64,000 bases of DNA from Colwellia hornerae (GTDB taxonomy: Bacteria; Pseudomonadota; Gammaproteobacteria; Enterobacterales; Alteromonadaceae): assembly GCF_007954355.1 (NCBI RefSeq), contig NZ_VOLR01000018.1:1-64000 (forward strand), given 5' to 3'. Below, one piece after another: positions 26,268-34,700 of this stretch (positions within the stretch are counted from its first letter, which is position 1; each line of letters opens with the position of its first letter). The notes under the pieces are model-generated. The model saw only the letters and a list, made by a program, of their open reading frames with translations, was not told the DNA's origin and searched no databases. Made by a program: the position numbers and the translations under genes.

Positions 26268-26368
26268 ATGAATATTTCTGTATAAAGTTATTATCAAGCG
26301 TGTCGATAATTATTGTGACACCCTTGGTACTAACTTTATCGGTGCATAACTAAAATGTGGGGAGTTTT

Positions 26369-26572
26369 ATGGCATTATCATTGAATAATATTGACAGCGT
26401 ACAAACGGATATAACCACAGGTTATGCATTAAAAACCGCAGCCTTGTCTAAAAGTCAGCAAGAGCTAGAAGGTGAAATGGCATTAAAGCTTATCGCCTCT
26501 GCTGGCAGTGTTGACTCAGTGGCATTACCGACATCAGGTAGCAGTGGTTATACTATCAATATTAAAGTTTAA
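26369..26572 (+). CDS. Small protein, possibly YjfB-like
   Basis: A 67-residue protein starting MALSLNNIDSVQTD and ending GYTINIKV. The chosen ATG at 26369 has GGGGAG four bases upstream; an in-frame GTG at 26357 would put that site inside the gene. A central amphipathic helix (YALKTAALSKSQQELEGEMALKLI) and glycine/serine-rich C-terminus recall the YjfB putative motility family, with low certainty. There is no signal peptide or membrane segment. A strong inverted repeat covers the stop codon. It lies alone between ydiJ and the convergent tus genes. Confidence 0.65.
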   Translation: MALSLNNIDSVQTDITTGYALKTAALSKSQQELEGEMALKLIASAGSVDSVALPTSGSSGYTINIKV

Positions 26573-26582
26573 TATTGATAGT
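26552..26582. other. Strong inverted repeat across a stop codon
   Basis: CTATCAATATTA and TAATATTGATAG pair perfectly around a short AAGTT loop, covering the last codons and stop of the small gene. No T-run follows, so it may stabilise the mRNA end rather than terminate. It also lies only 16 bases from the end of tusE on the other strand. Confidence 0.55.
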
Positions 26583-26597
26583 CGGAGAGGTAAACGT

Positions 26598-26930
26598 TTA
26601 AATACAGCGTGCTGGCTTGGGTAAGCCAGCATACTTTGTTGCTTGCTTTGCTGGTCCTTCTTTGAATAATCGATATAAATACCGACTACTTGATTTTTCT
26701 TCGCCAAATTCTGCTTTCATCGCTTTTGTTAACGCTCTTATCGCAGGGGACGTATTGTAAGTCAGGTAGAACTCTCTAACAAAGCGTATAACTTCAAAGT
26801 GTTGCTCCGTTAATACTAATTGGTCTTTATCAGCAATTATCTGTGCTAAATCTGTATGCCAGTCTTTAAAGTTAATTAAATAACCTTGCTTGTCGGTGGC
26901 AATTTCTTGTTCATTAAAAAGTAAACTCAC
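26598..26930 (-). CDS. tusE: TusE, sulfur-relay acceptor (DsrC family)
   Basis: This protein accepts persulfide sulfur from TusBCD for MnmA-dependent 2-thiolation of tRNA wobble uridine. The family C-terminus [11 protein letters not shown] is present with the catalytic penultimate cysteine, as is [27 protein letters not shown] start it at GTG 26930, which overlaps the tusB stop as GTGA and gives 110 residues, the normal TusE size. The frame stays open to an ATG at 26960, but the extra residues overlap tusB and match nothing in the family. It is the last gene of tusDCB-tusE. Confidence 0.92.
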   Translation of the reverse strand: MSLLFNEQEIATDKQGYLINFKDWHTDLAQIIADKDQLVLTEQHFEVIRFVREFYLTYNTSPAIRALTKAMKAEFGEEKSSSRYLYRLFKEGPAKQATKYAGLPKPARCI

Positions 26931-27223
26931 TGCCAAGTTACCGATTTTTCTGTTGCACAAATCAATGTCATTAATGCATCGAGTGATAAAGTGTTTATTT
27001 TTTCTTTATCAATCGTTATAGCTCTGGCTTGTGCATGCGCTTCAACAATATAAAGCGCGGGCAGCGCTATTTTACTTAAGGCTTGTTGCCATAAATCATG
27101 ACTAAGGTTGTAGCAACCATCATCAAGTAGCACGATAGTGTCATTTGCTTGTATTACGTTAAGGCATTGTTGAAAGTCGCTTGTCTGAAAAGCGGATGTG
27201 CGCACTAAATGAAGCATACTCAT
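26927..27223 (-). CDS. tusB: TusB, sulfur-relay subunit (DsrH family)
   Basis: A 98-residue subunit of the TusBCD heterohexamer. It begins [11 protein letters not shown] after a short lead (MS), as in the family, and has the [14 protein letters not shown] strand-turn typical of DsrH-like proteins. It is five bases after tusC and overlaps tusE. A fourth base of the ATG context (ACTCATGAG) is ordinary. The position in the tusDCB order confirms the assignment. Confidence 0.88.
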   Translation of the reverse strand: MSMLHLVRTSAFQTSDFQQCLNVIQANDTIVLLDDGCYNLSHDLWQQALSKIALPALYIVEAHAQARAITIDKEKINTLSLDALMTLICATEKSVTWQ

Positions 27224-27228
27224 GAGGG

Positions 27229-27597
27229 TTAAAACCTTAAAATTGATTGATGTTGGTGTAATGATTTAGAGAACTCTACACGGTTAAGCACGGCTACGTT
27301 TTCAATAGAAAAATCGTTAGCCAAGCCACGTTCAGTCAGTGAATGTTGGCAAACATAAATATTTTCAATATCATAAAACGTTAATGCCGCTAACGTTTTC
27401 AAAAAGTCTTTTTGCTGGATAAATTCAGGTTGTTGTTTGGGGATTAATTGATAGACGCCATCACCTTGAAAATACAAGCTAATGGCTTGTTCATAAGAGC
27501 CAAAAATAAGGGCAACATCAAGAGAATCTTTAGCATTTGCTGTTGAAAATGGGGCGCTAGCATTAACGATAGCAACTGATTTTTTGGCTTGAGACAT
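27229..27597 (-). CDS. tusC: TusC, sulfur-relay subunit (DsrF family)
   Basis: A 122-residue DsrE/F-like subunit. It contains the IVNASAPFSTANAKDSLDVALIFGSYEQAISLYFQGDGVYQL block typical of TusC, with the conserved cysteine in IYVCQHSLTERGL. It is ten bases after tusD and five before tusB, giving one tightly packed operon. Role: part of the relay that moves persulfide from TusA to TusE. Confidence 0.92.
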   Translation of the reverse strand: MSQAKKSVAIVNASAPFSTANAKDSLDVALIFGSYEQAISLYFQGDGVYQLIPKQQPEFIQQKDFLKTLAALTFYDIENIYVCQHSLTERGLANDFSIENVAVLNRVEFSKSLHQHQSILRF

Positions 27598-27607
27598 GAT
27601 AAATTCC

Positions 27608-27982
27608 TTACAGTTGAATTAAACGATCAGCGTTGACATTCAATTCTACTAACTCACCTAGGCCCGATAAGGTAAATGCCTGATGAATGGTATCGACTTG
27701 ACTATCACTAACATCGTCACTTAGCCCACGTTTTTCTGCTGCAGTAGCACATAAGTGTAAAGGAAGACTATAGTCGTGATGTAGTTGTTGCCATTGCCGA
27801 TGGGCTTGGTATTCGTCATTAGGTAGCGCAAGAAGCTGGCTTCCATTTAAAACACCGTCTTGATAAAAAAATACGCCAACAACGTCAATACCACTCTTTA
27901 AGGCAGCGGTAACCATATTAATAGCGGTAGCCGTTAAGTTACTGTTGGGCGGGGTGGTAATAACAAAGGCGAGTTTTTTCAA
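27608..27982 (-). CDS. tusD: TusD, sulfur-relay catalytic subunit (DsrE family)
   Basis: The active-site subunit of TusBCD. The catalytic cysteine is in PLHLCATAAEKRGL and the Rossmann-like start is KKLAFVITTPPN. The VDVVGVFFYQDGVLNG segment matches E. coli TusD (SSVFFYREGV). I place the start at TTG 27982, with AGGA six bases upstream, giving about 124 residues that align with the family from the first strand. A GTG at 28000 would add six residues with no match. Confidence 0.9.
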   Translation of the reverse strand: MKKLAFVITTPPNSNLTATAINMVTAALKSGIDVVGVFFYQDGVLNGSQLLALPNDEYQAHRQWQQLHHDYSLPLHLCATAAEKRGLSDDVSDSQVDTIHQAFTLSGLGELVELNVNADRLIQL

Positions 27983-28030
27983 AAAATGTCCTACATGCAC
28001 AAGAAAACAGTGATTATAAATGAGTATAAA

Positions 28031-28064
28031 AAAACCTCGGTGACCATTAGATCAACGAGGTTTT
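28031..28064 (-). terminator. Terminator of the YccA-like gene's neighbour interval
   Basis: AAAACCTCG and CGAGGTTTT form a nine-base stem with A- and T-runs on both flanks. It lies downstream of the minus-strand gene ending at 28109. Confidence 0.7.
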
Positions 28065-28108
28065 ATATTATAAGCAATAACTCACTTATATTCTATTAGC
28101 TTGGAAGA

Positions 28109-28774
28109 TTAATCATCTCCGCCCAAAATCCCTAACATGCTTAGTAAGTGAACGAAAATATTGTAAACACTTAAATAAAGTGAAATCGTTGCACGAATAT
28201 AGTTAGTTTCACCGCCATGGATGATACGACTTGTATCGAATAAAATTAGACCCGACATAATCATAATAACGGCAGCACTAATTGCTAATGAAAGCGCCGG
28301 TATTTGGAAAAATATATTCGCTATCATTGCTACAACCGCAACGATTAAACCTACCATTAAAAAGCCACCCATAAATGAGAAGTCTTTTTTACTGGTTAAT
28401 GCATAACCCGATAATGCAAAAAATATTAATGCTGTGCCACCAAGTGCTTGCATTATCATGGCAGGACCACCAGGCATTGCAGCATATTGGCTAAGCATTG
28501 GACCTAAAGATGCGCCCATTAAGCCAGTGAAAGCAAATATCCAAAAAATACCACTTGCAGAATCAGCTTTTTTGTTAACAACAAACATTAAACCAAAAGC
28601 GACCAACATCATTATAAGTGCGGCACCACGAGGTAGATTCATTGTCATTGTTATAGCAGCAGTAACTGCACTAAAAGCTAATGTCATTGACAACAACATA
28701 TAGGTATTTTTAAGTACCTTGTTAATTTCTATAGCTGAGCTTTTGCTCGCTTGTAAACCAATATTTGATTGCAT
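28109..28774 (-). CDS. BAX inhibitor-1/YccA family membrane protein
   Basis: A 221-residue protein with seven transmembrane segments. Family features are LKNTYMLLSMTLAFSAVTA near the start, the GLMGASLGPML turn, and the C-terminal LILFDTSRIIHGGETNYIRATISLYLSVYNIFVHLLSMLG with conserved Asp and Tyr residues. In E. coli YccA modulates FtsH and lies beside tusE; here it is next to the complete tus operon. It is more like YccA than YbhL by context, but the symbol is left open. It has its own leader, separated from tusD by 108 bases and a terminator. Confidence 0.9.
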   Translation of the reverse strand: MQSNIGLQASKSSAIEINKVLKNTYMLLSMTLAFSAVTAAITMTMNLPRGAALIMMLVAFGLMFVVNKKADSASGIFWIFAFTGLMGASLGPMLSQYAAMPGGPAMIMQALGGTALIFFALSGYALTSKKDFSFMGGFLMVGLIVAVVAMIANIFFQIPALSLAISAAVIMIMSGLILFDTSRIIHGGETNYIRATISLYLSVYNIFVHLLSMLGILGGDD

Positions 28775-29029
28775 AAAACTTCCTCTGATAACTTTAGTTA
28801 TACTTTTTAGATAAGGCCATTTAATTAAAATTCAAGAGTGTTCTTAAACTTTTCTTATGACATCTTGACATATTATGGCATGGTGTTTTTTAAAATACTA
28901 TGATTTAGTTGCTTAAATCTGTTGATATTTATTAATAATTTGTGAATGTTTGTAACAGGGGGTTTTTGCAACATTAACTAACCTTTGTAGCTTGGTGGTG
29001 AATTGTTATTTAGCCATGGTCTTGCTCAT

Positions 29030-29608
29030 TTATTTTCTAAAACAGCTATTCGAGTGATCGTTTATCAATCCTGTTGCTTGTAAATGTGAGTATAAGGTCG
29101 TTGAGCCTAAAAATTTAAAGCCACGCTTCTTCATATCTTTTGCTAACTGATCACTAATAGATGACGTAGCAACCGAATTTTCAGCATCCTCAATGTTGTT
29201 AACTTGGGTTTTATGGTCAACATAAGACCAGATGAACTGACAAAAACTGCCGTATTCATTCTGTATTTCAATAAATCGTTTAGCATTATTGATAGCCGCA
29301 ACTATTTTAAGCCTATTTCGTACTATTGAGGCATCCTGCATTAAACGTTCTATATCGTCATCAGTAAATGTTGCCACTTTATTTACATTAAAGTCCAAAA
29401 ATAATTTACGGTAACCTTCACGCTTCTTAAGAATGGTGTACCAACTTAAGCCAGCTTGTGCAGATTCTAAAACAAGGGATTCAAACATCACTTTATCATC
29501 ATGAACAGGTACTCCCCATTCTTCATCGTGGTATTTTACGTAATCGGGTTTTGAAGTATCAAGCCAAGAACAGCGACACTTGTTTACAGAACAATTATCA
29601 TTATCCAT
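29030..29608 (-). CDS. tag: DNA-3-methyladenine glycosylase I
   Basis: A 192-residue base-excision enzyme removing 3-methyladenine. Motifs: RCSWLDTSKPDYVKYHDEEWG, FESLVLESAQAGLSWYTILKKREGYR and MKKRGFKFLGSTTLYSHLQATGLINDH. The structural zinc ligands are visible: Cys13, His27, His185 and Cys189. A four-cysteine N-terminal lead (DNCSVNKCRC) is slightly longer than in E. coli. It stands alone, upstream of the divergent tRNA gene. Confidence 0.95.
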   Translation of the reverse strand: MDNDNCSVNKCRCSWLDTSKPDYVKYHDEEWGVPVHDDKVMFESLVLESAQAGLSWYTILKKREGYRKLFLDFNVNKVATFTDDDIERLMQDASIVRNRLKIVAAINNAKRFIEIQNEYGSFCQFIWSYVDHKTQVNNIEDAENSVATSSISDQLAKDMKKRGFKFLGSTTLYSHLQATGLINDHSNSCFRK

Positions 29609-29687
29609 ATATACCCTTAAGTATTGTTTAAATAGCTAGCAATCTGTTGTTTTTTTTAGCAAACAAACATTTTTGGCAAATAAATGC

Positions 29688-29716
29688 TTTACAAGTCTTT
29701 TTCGACACTTTAATAT
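29688..29716 (+). promoter_or_regulatory. Sigma-70 promoter of tRNA-Ser
   Basis: TTTACA and TAATAT are separated by 17 bases, followed by the GC-rich discriminator TCGCCTCG. That discriminator is typical of stable-RNA promoters under stringent control. Confidence 0.65.
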
Positions 29717-29756
29717 TCGCCTCGTCTTCAAGCAAGCAATTGTTTTTAGACATTCA

Positions 29757-29847
29757 GGTGAGATGGCTGAGTGGTCGAAAGCACTGGTCTTGAAAACCAG
29801 CAAGGGTTTATAGCCCTTCTAGAGTTCAAATCTCTATCTCACCGCCA
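29757..29847 (+). tRNA. tRNA-Ser (anticodon UGA)
   Basis: A 91-base gene with encoded CCA. The acceptor arm GGTGAGA pairs with TCTCACC, the D-loop contains GGCTGAGTGGTCGAAAG, and the anticodon loop CTTGAAAA reads TGA. The long variable arm (GGGTTTATAGCCC) is diagnostic of serine tRNA. The T-arm is TAGAG-TTCAAAT-CTCTA. A terminator and tandem array begin immediately after the CCA. Confidence 0.97.
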
Positions 29848-30206
29848 AACAAAGAAAAACCGCTAATCGAAAGATTAGCGGTTTTTTGCATTTTAAAGTT
29901 AGAAATTATAAAAAAAGGTTTATAGCGCTAATTCTTCAAGTAGCGTTCAAATCTCTTTCTCACCGCCAAACAAAGAAAAACCGCTAATCGAAAGATTAGC
30001 GGTTTTTTGCATTTTAAAGTTAGAAATTATAAAAAAAGGTTTATAGCGCTAATTCTTCAAGTAGCGTTCAAATCTCTTTCTCACCGCCAAACAAAGAAAA
30101 ACCGCTAATCGAAAGATTAGCGGTTTTTTGCTTTTGGAAAGTTAGAAATTATAAAAAAGGCTTTATAGCGCTAATCCTTCGAGTAGCGTTCAAATCTCTA
30201 TATTAC
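29848..30206 (+). repeat. 121-bp tandem array carrying tRNA 3'-end copies (rtT-like)
   Basis: About three units start at 29848, 29969 and 30090 with an exact 121-base period. Each contains the GAAA-loop terminator hairpin, a spacer and a copy of the tRNA-Ser 3' end from the variable arm on (TTTATAGC, then GTTCAAATCTCT, TTCTCACCGCCA). The first two units are nearly identical; the third has diverged and lacks the CCA end. The T-stem is disrupted in the copies, so none can be a functional tRNA half. The arrangement resembles the rtT repeats that follow E. coli tyrT. Confidence 0.88.
29855..29887 (+). terminator. Terminator of tRNA-Ser (first copy)
   Basis: AAAAACCGCTAATC and GATTAGCGGTTTTT form a perfect 14-base stem with a GAAA tetraloop. 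The same hairpin recurs 121 and 242 bases downstream. Confidence 0.9.
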
Positions 30207-30640
30207 GAGTATATAAAAAAGATAGTTATAAAAGTGTAGAACTTGTTCAATACATCAATATATGAAAATTTAAACAAATGGGTTTTCAGCACATTATTTA
30301 CAATTAGCTTCATACGATTAGGTTACTGTACAGGTATTGTATTTATTAAATTCGCTCAGGACGAAGATAAAAGGATGGGGCAGAGGGGCTGATAATTATT
30401 GAGTGAACGAGAAATTATTTGTTTCTATTTTTTAGATATCTTGCCATTATTGCTAGCATAATTATGCAATGCTATGCTAATAGATATTAGCATAAATTAT
30501 TAATTCAGGTATTATGTGTTAATCGGTGTTATTAAATCAGAATTTTTTAGTTGGAATTTAGTGTCGTGTTTTTTAACAGTATTAATGAATTAAGTTTATG
30601 ATTTTTCTTTACCTGTTGAATTAAATGGATTTTTATTTTT
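30207..30640. other. Non-coding stretch upstream of the PEP-CTERM gene
   Basis: There is no convincing reading frame and no tRNA or known RNA. The left part has a short GC-richer patch near 30350-30400 (GCTCAGGACG, then GGGGCAGAGGGGC) that I cannot identify. The right part holds the palindromes listed separately and then the sigma-54 promoter. Confidence 0.4.
30457..30495. promoter_or_regulatory. Candidate enhancer: palindrome and inverted repeat upstream of sigma-54 promoter
   Basis: GCATAATTATGC (30457-30468) is a perfect 12-base palindrome. TATGCTAA and TTAGCATA (30474-30495) form an inverted repeat with a six-base spacer. The shared GCATA/TATGC half-sites suggest one binding protein. They lie about 145-185 bases upstream of the sigma-54 element, a normal enhancer distance. 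Confidence 0.45.
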
Positions 30641-30655
30641 GGTATGATTTTTGCT
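30639..30655 (+). promoter_or_regulatory. Sigma-54 promoter of the PEP-CTERM gene
   Basis: TTGGTATGATTTTTGCT matches YTGGCACG-N4-TTGCW. The invariant GG and GC are exactly ten bases apart. The ATG follows about 75 bases downstream. Confidence 0.7.
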
Positions 30656-30730
30656 TTCTACTGGTGTAGTGAAGTAAATGTAGTTATGTAACATCAAATT
30701 ATTAACCCATTCAGGGCTTAAGGAAGTAGT

Positions 30731-31339
30731 ATGAGTTCTAAAATTATAAGTATTATTGTAGTTATTTTGTTTTCTCTTTGTATTGTAGAAAGGGCCAATG
30801 CTGGCCTAATTGTTGGCGATCTGTATTCAGATGATGCTGGTATTCAATGGGCATATGTCGGTTCTTTTGATTTAGCAGATGGTGAAGAATATAGAGAATT
30901 TAATGCAAATGATGAAGAAATAATCAAAAATGTTATAACCTATAATGGCTTAGAGGCTGCTGAACTTTTGTTTCGTCCACTTACCGACGGCTCAGTATAT
31001 GCCTTAAGTTCGAATTCGACTACTAATGATAATAATTATGACCTTGTCAACTTTATTGTTAATTATAAGGCTCATTATGACTTTTTTGATGACGAGTTGG
31101 ATCCCAATTATTCGGGTAGATTGAAAGAACTTGCACAAGACGTAGTGACTGATAATGCAGGTGGCGTTGGTTATAATGCAAATGGTGATCTTTCAGCATT
31201 TGTCGATGACCGAGCGTTAAAAGGTGTCAAGATTAATCATGTATTCAAATCAATTACTATTTCAGTGCCTGAACCTTCAACAATCGCTATTTTCTCACTT
31301 GCTTTAATCGGGTTAGTAACTCGTAGATTCAAAAATTAA
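30731..31339 (+). CDS. PEP-CTERM sorting-domain protein
   Basis: A 202-residue exported protein. It has a signal peptide (residues 1-24, ending RANA) and a C-terminal sorting signal of about 24 residues: VPEPSTIAIFSL, then a hydrophobic stretch and a basic RRFKN tail. This is the exosortase recognition signal. The central part is acidic and unlike any domain I know. A GGAAG ribosome-binding site precedes the ATG. No exosortase lies in the window, so it must be encoded elsewhere. The protein probably goes to the exopolysaccharide matrix. Proximity to the adhesin locus suggests, but does not prove, a shared biofilm role. Confidence 0.88.
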   Translation: MSSKIISIIVVILFSLCIVERANAGLIVGDLYSDDAGIQWAYVGSFDLADGEEYREFNANDEEIIKNVITYNGLEAAELLFRPLTDGSVYALSSNSTTNDNNYDLVNFIVNYKAHYDFFDDELDPNYSGRLKELAQDVVTDNAGGVGYNANGDLSAFVDDRALKGVKINHVFKSITISVPEPSTIAIFSLALIGLVTRRFKN

Positions 31340-31363
31340 TAATTATTTTTTATCATAGTTAAG

Positions 31364-31383
31364 GCGGTATCGCTCGATACCGC
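31364..31383 (+). terminator. Hairpin after the PEP-CTERM gene
   Basis: GCGGTATCG and CGATACCGC form a nine-base palindrome with a two-base centre, 25 bases after the stop, followed by TGTTGTT. Probable terminator. Confidence 0.55.
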
Positions 31384-31700
31384 TGTTGTTAATGAACATT
31401 AATCCCTATTGTTCATATCCTTTTTATTTAAAAATAACATATATTTAATTACGATTAGACCCTATATATTAAATCATTATTGTAAATTTAGATTTTATAA
31501 TATATTTAGTGTTAAAAATTAATCTCTTTATTTCATTTATCTGTTAATTAATTCATAAGAAGACCATCCAGAAATACATTGTCTTTAGTCTAAATACTTG
31601 TAATATGTAACCTTATAAGTATGTTTACAGTTATCAATCAGCTGCAGTATTTTTAGATTGTCTAGAGTATGTGGTAAGCCAAATCATTAGGAAGTTGTTT
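31384..31700 (+). promoter_or_regulatory. Upstream region of the giant adhesin gene
   Basis: There is no gene in these AT-rich 317 bases. A possible promoter is TTGTCT at 31579-31584 with TAATAT at 31601-31606, a 16-base spacer. A second possible -10 is TATAAG near 31615. The ribosome-binding site AGGAAG is at 31690-31695. No c-di-GMP-related operator can be recognised by eye. Confidence 0.3.
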
Positions 31701-34700
31701 ATGGAAAACTATACCAACCCAAAAAATGCACAAGTCATTAATGTTAAAGGTGAAGTTCACACCAATGTGGCTGTAAACACTCTATTACAAGTTGGTGATG
31801 TCATTGAAGCAGGCACCGTTCTTAATCTAATCAAAGGCAGTGAAATTGTATTGGCTTTTGCTGATGGAAGTCAGCATCGAGTCTACAGCTACGAGGGTGA
31901 GTCGGTTAATGATATTCGTGTAGACATAGTTCCAAATGATGACAATACAGGAACAGTTGATAATAACGATATAAATAATATTCAAAATGAAATTTCAGCC
32001 ATTCAAGATTTAATTGATTCTGAAAGTGATGCTGAGCTTCCTGAAACAACTGCTGGTCTTACTAGTAATGAAGGAACAAGTTTTGTCACAGTAAATAGAA
32101 CAGGTGATGAAACGTTAGCGCAGGCTGGATACGATACAACAGAACAAAATAATGCTTCTGTTTTGTCTACTGATTTAGATAACGACAATAATAACAATAA
32201 TTTTGCCTTATTTGATGGTAATGAAACTGTCAGTGTCACAGAGGATACATCAGTCACAGGTAATGTGCTGGAAAATGGTGCTAGTGCTGGTGGTCCATTA
32301 AGTGTGATTAATTTTACTGTTGATGGCAATACTTTTGAGGTGGGCGAAGCAGTTAATCTAGCAGAAGGTGAACTTACCTTAAATGCAGACGGTAGCTATA
32401 CTTTTGTACCCGCTGATAATTTTAATGGCAGCGTACCAGTCGTCAACTACACCGTTACCGATGGTGCCGGTAATACCGATAATTCTACTTTAACAATTTT
32501 AGTAACACCCGTCTCCGATCTTACTGATGCGGATGAAACCGTTACAACAGCAGAAGATACCTCAGTTTCTGGCAATGTGCTTAATAATGCCGAAACTGCA
32601 GATGGTCCACTCATCATTACGAGCTTTACTGTCGACGGAAATACTTTCAATGCAGGTGAAACAGTTACTCTTACCGAAGGTGAATTAACCTTAAATGCTG
32701 ATGGTAGCTATACTTTCACACCTGCTGATAATTTCAACGGCGCTGTGCCGGTTATTAGTTACATCGTTACCGATGGCGCAGGAGATACAGATAGCTCTAC
32801 TTTAACGATTTCAGTGACACCGGTTTCTGATCTCACTGACAGTAATGAATCGGTAACAACAGCAGAAGATACCGCAATTTCTGGCAATGTGCTTGATAAT
32901 GCAGAAACTGCTGATGGTCCATTAACAGTGACCAGTTTTACTGTTGATGGCAATACTTTTAATGTCGGTGAAACGGTTACTCTTACTGAAGGTGAGTTAA
33001 CCTTAAACGCAGATGGTAGCTACACTTTTACACCTGCTGATAATTTCAATGGTGCTGTGCCCGTTATTACTTACAATGTTACCGATGGTGCAGGAGATAC
33101 AGATAGCTCTACTTTAACAATTTCAGTGACACCGGTTTCTGATCTCACTGACAGTAATGAATCGGTAAGAACAGCAGAAGATACCGCAATTTCTGGCAAT
33201 GTCCTGGATAACGCAGAAACTGCAGACGGTCCATTAACAGTGACCAGTTTTACCGTTGATGGAAACACCTACAGTGCCGGTGACACGGTTACTCTTACCG
33301 AAGGTGAGTTAACCTTAAATGCCGATGGTAGTTATACCTTTATACCTGCTGATAATTTTAATGGCAGTGTGCCCGTGATCAGCTACATCGTTACCGATGG
33401 CGCTGGTGATACCGACAGCTCTACCTTAACGATTTCAGTAACACCTGTCTCCGATCTTACTGATGCGGATGAAGCGGTTACAACAGCAGAAGATACCGCA
33501 ATTTCTGGCAATGTGCTCGATAATGGCAACAGTATTGAGGGCACATTAACAGTGACCAGCTTCACTGTTGGTGGCAATACTTTTAATGCCGGTGAAACGG
33601 TTACTCTTACTGAAGGTGAGTTAACCTTAAATGCCGATGGTAGTTATACCTTTACACCTGCTGATAATTTCAATGGTGCTGTACCCGTTATTACTTACAT
33701 TGTTACTGATGGTGCAGGAGATACAGATAGCTCTACTTTAACGATTTCAGTGACACCGGTTTCTGATCTCACTGACAGTAATGAATCGGTAACAACAGCA
33801 GAAGATACCGCAATTTCTGGCAATGTGCTTGATAATGCAGAAACTGCTGATGGTCCATTAACAGTGACCAGTTTTACCGTTGATGGAAACACTTACAGTG
33901 CCGGTGACACGGTTACTCTTACCGAAGGTGAGTTAACCTTAAATGCCGATGGTAGTTACACTTTTACACCTGCTGATAACTTCAATGGCGCTGTGCCAGT
34001 GATCAGTTACACAGTGACTGACGGTGCTGGTGATACTCAGAGTTCAACTCTAACAATTTCTGTGACACCTGTTTCTGATTTAAGTGATGATAGTGAATCT
34101 GTCACGATAGATGAAGATACAACCGCGACAGGCAATGTCCTTGATAACGCAGAAACTGCAGAAGGTCCGTTAACCGTAACGAGTTTTACCGTTGATGGTG
34201 ATGCTTACAATGCGGGTGAAACAGTTACTCTTACTGAAGGTGAGTTAACCTTAAACGCAGATGGTAGCTACACTTTTACACCTGCTGATAATTTCAATGG
34301 TGCTGTGCCCGTTATTACTTACAATGTTACTGATGGTGCAGGAGATACAGATAGCTCTACTTTAACAATTTCAGTGACACCGGTTTCTGATCTCACTGAC
34401 AGTAATGAATCGGTAACGACAGCAGAAGATGCCGCAATTTCTGGCAATGTCCTGGATAACGCAGAAACTGCTGATGGTCCATTAACAGTGACCAGTTTTA
34501 CTGTTGATGGCAATACTTTTAATGTCGGTGAAACGGTTACTCTTACCGAAGGTGAGTTAACCTTAAATGCCGATGGTAGTTATACTTTTACACCTGCTGA
34601 TAATTTTAATGGTGCTGTGCCTGTTATTACTTACATTGTTACCGATGGTGCAGGAGATACAGATAGCTCTACTTTAACGATTTCAGTGACACCGGTTTCT

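Noticed and set aside
26270-26340. Rho-independent terminator after ydiJ
   Set aside because: GTGTC/GACAC arms are short and no T-run follows, so support is too weak to list.
29848-30206. CRISPR-like or att-site array after the tRNA
   Set aside because: Units are contiguous 121-base tandem copies without unique spacers, cas genes or an integrase. They contain terminators and tRNA 3' ends, which fits an rtT-type array better than CRISPR or an integration site.
30340-30410. Small RNA or cis-regulatory RNA in the GC-richer patch
   Set aside because: No stable fold or known motif could be recognised by eye, and no promoter-terminator pair frames it.
31671-31700. GTG 31671 as the adhesin start
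   Set aside because: It would place the AGGAAG ribosome site inside the gene and add ten residues not seen before LapA-type retention modules.
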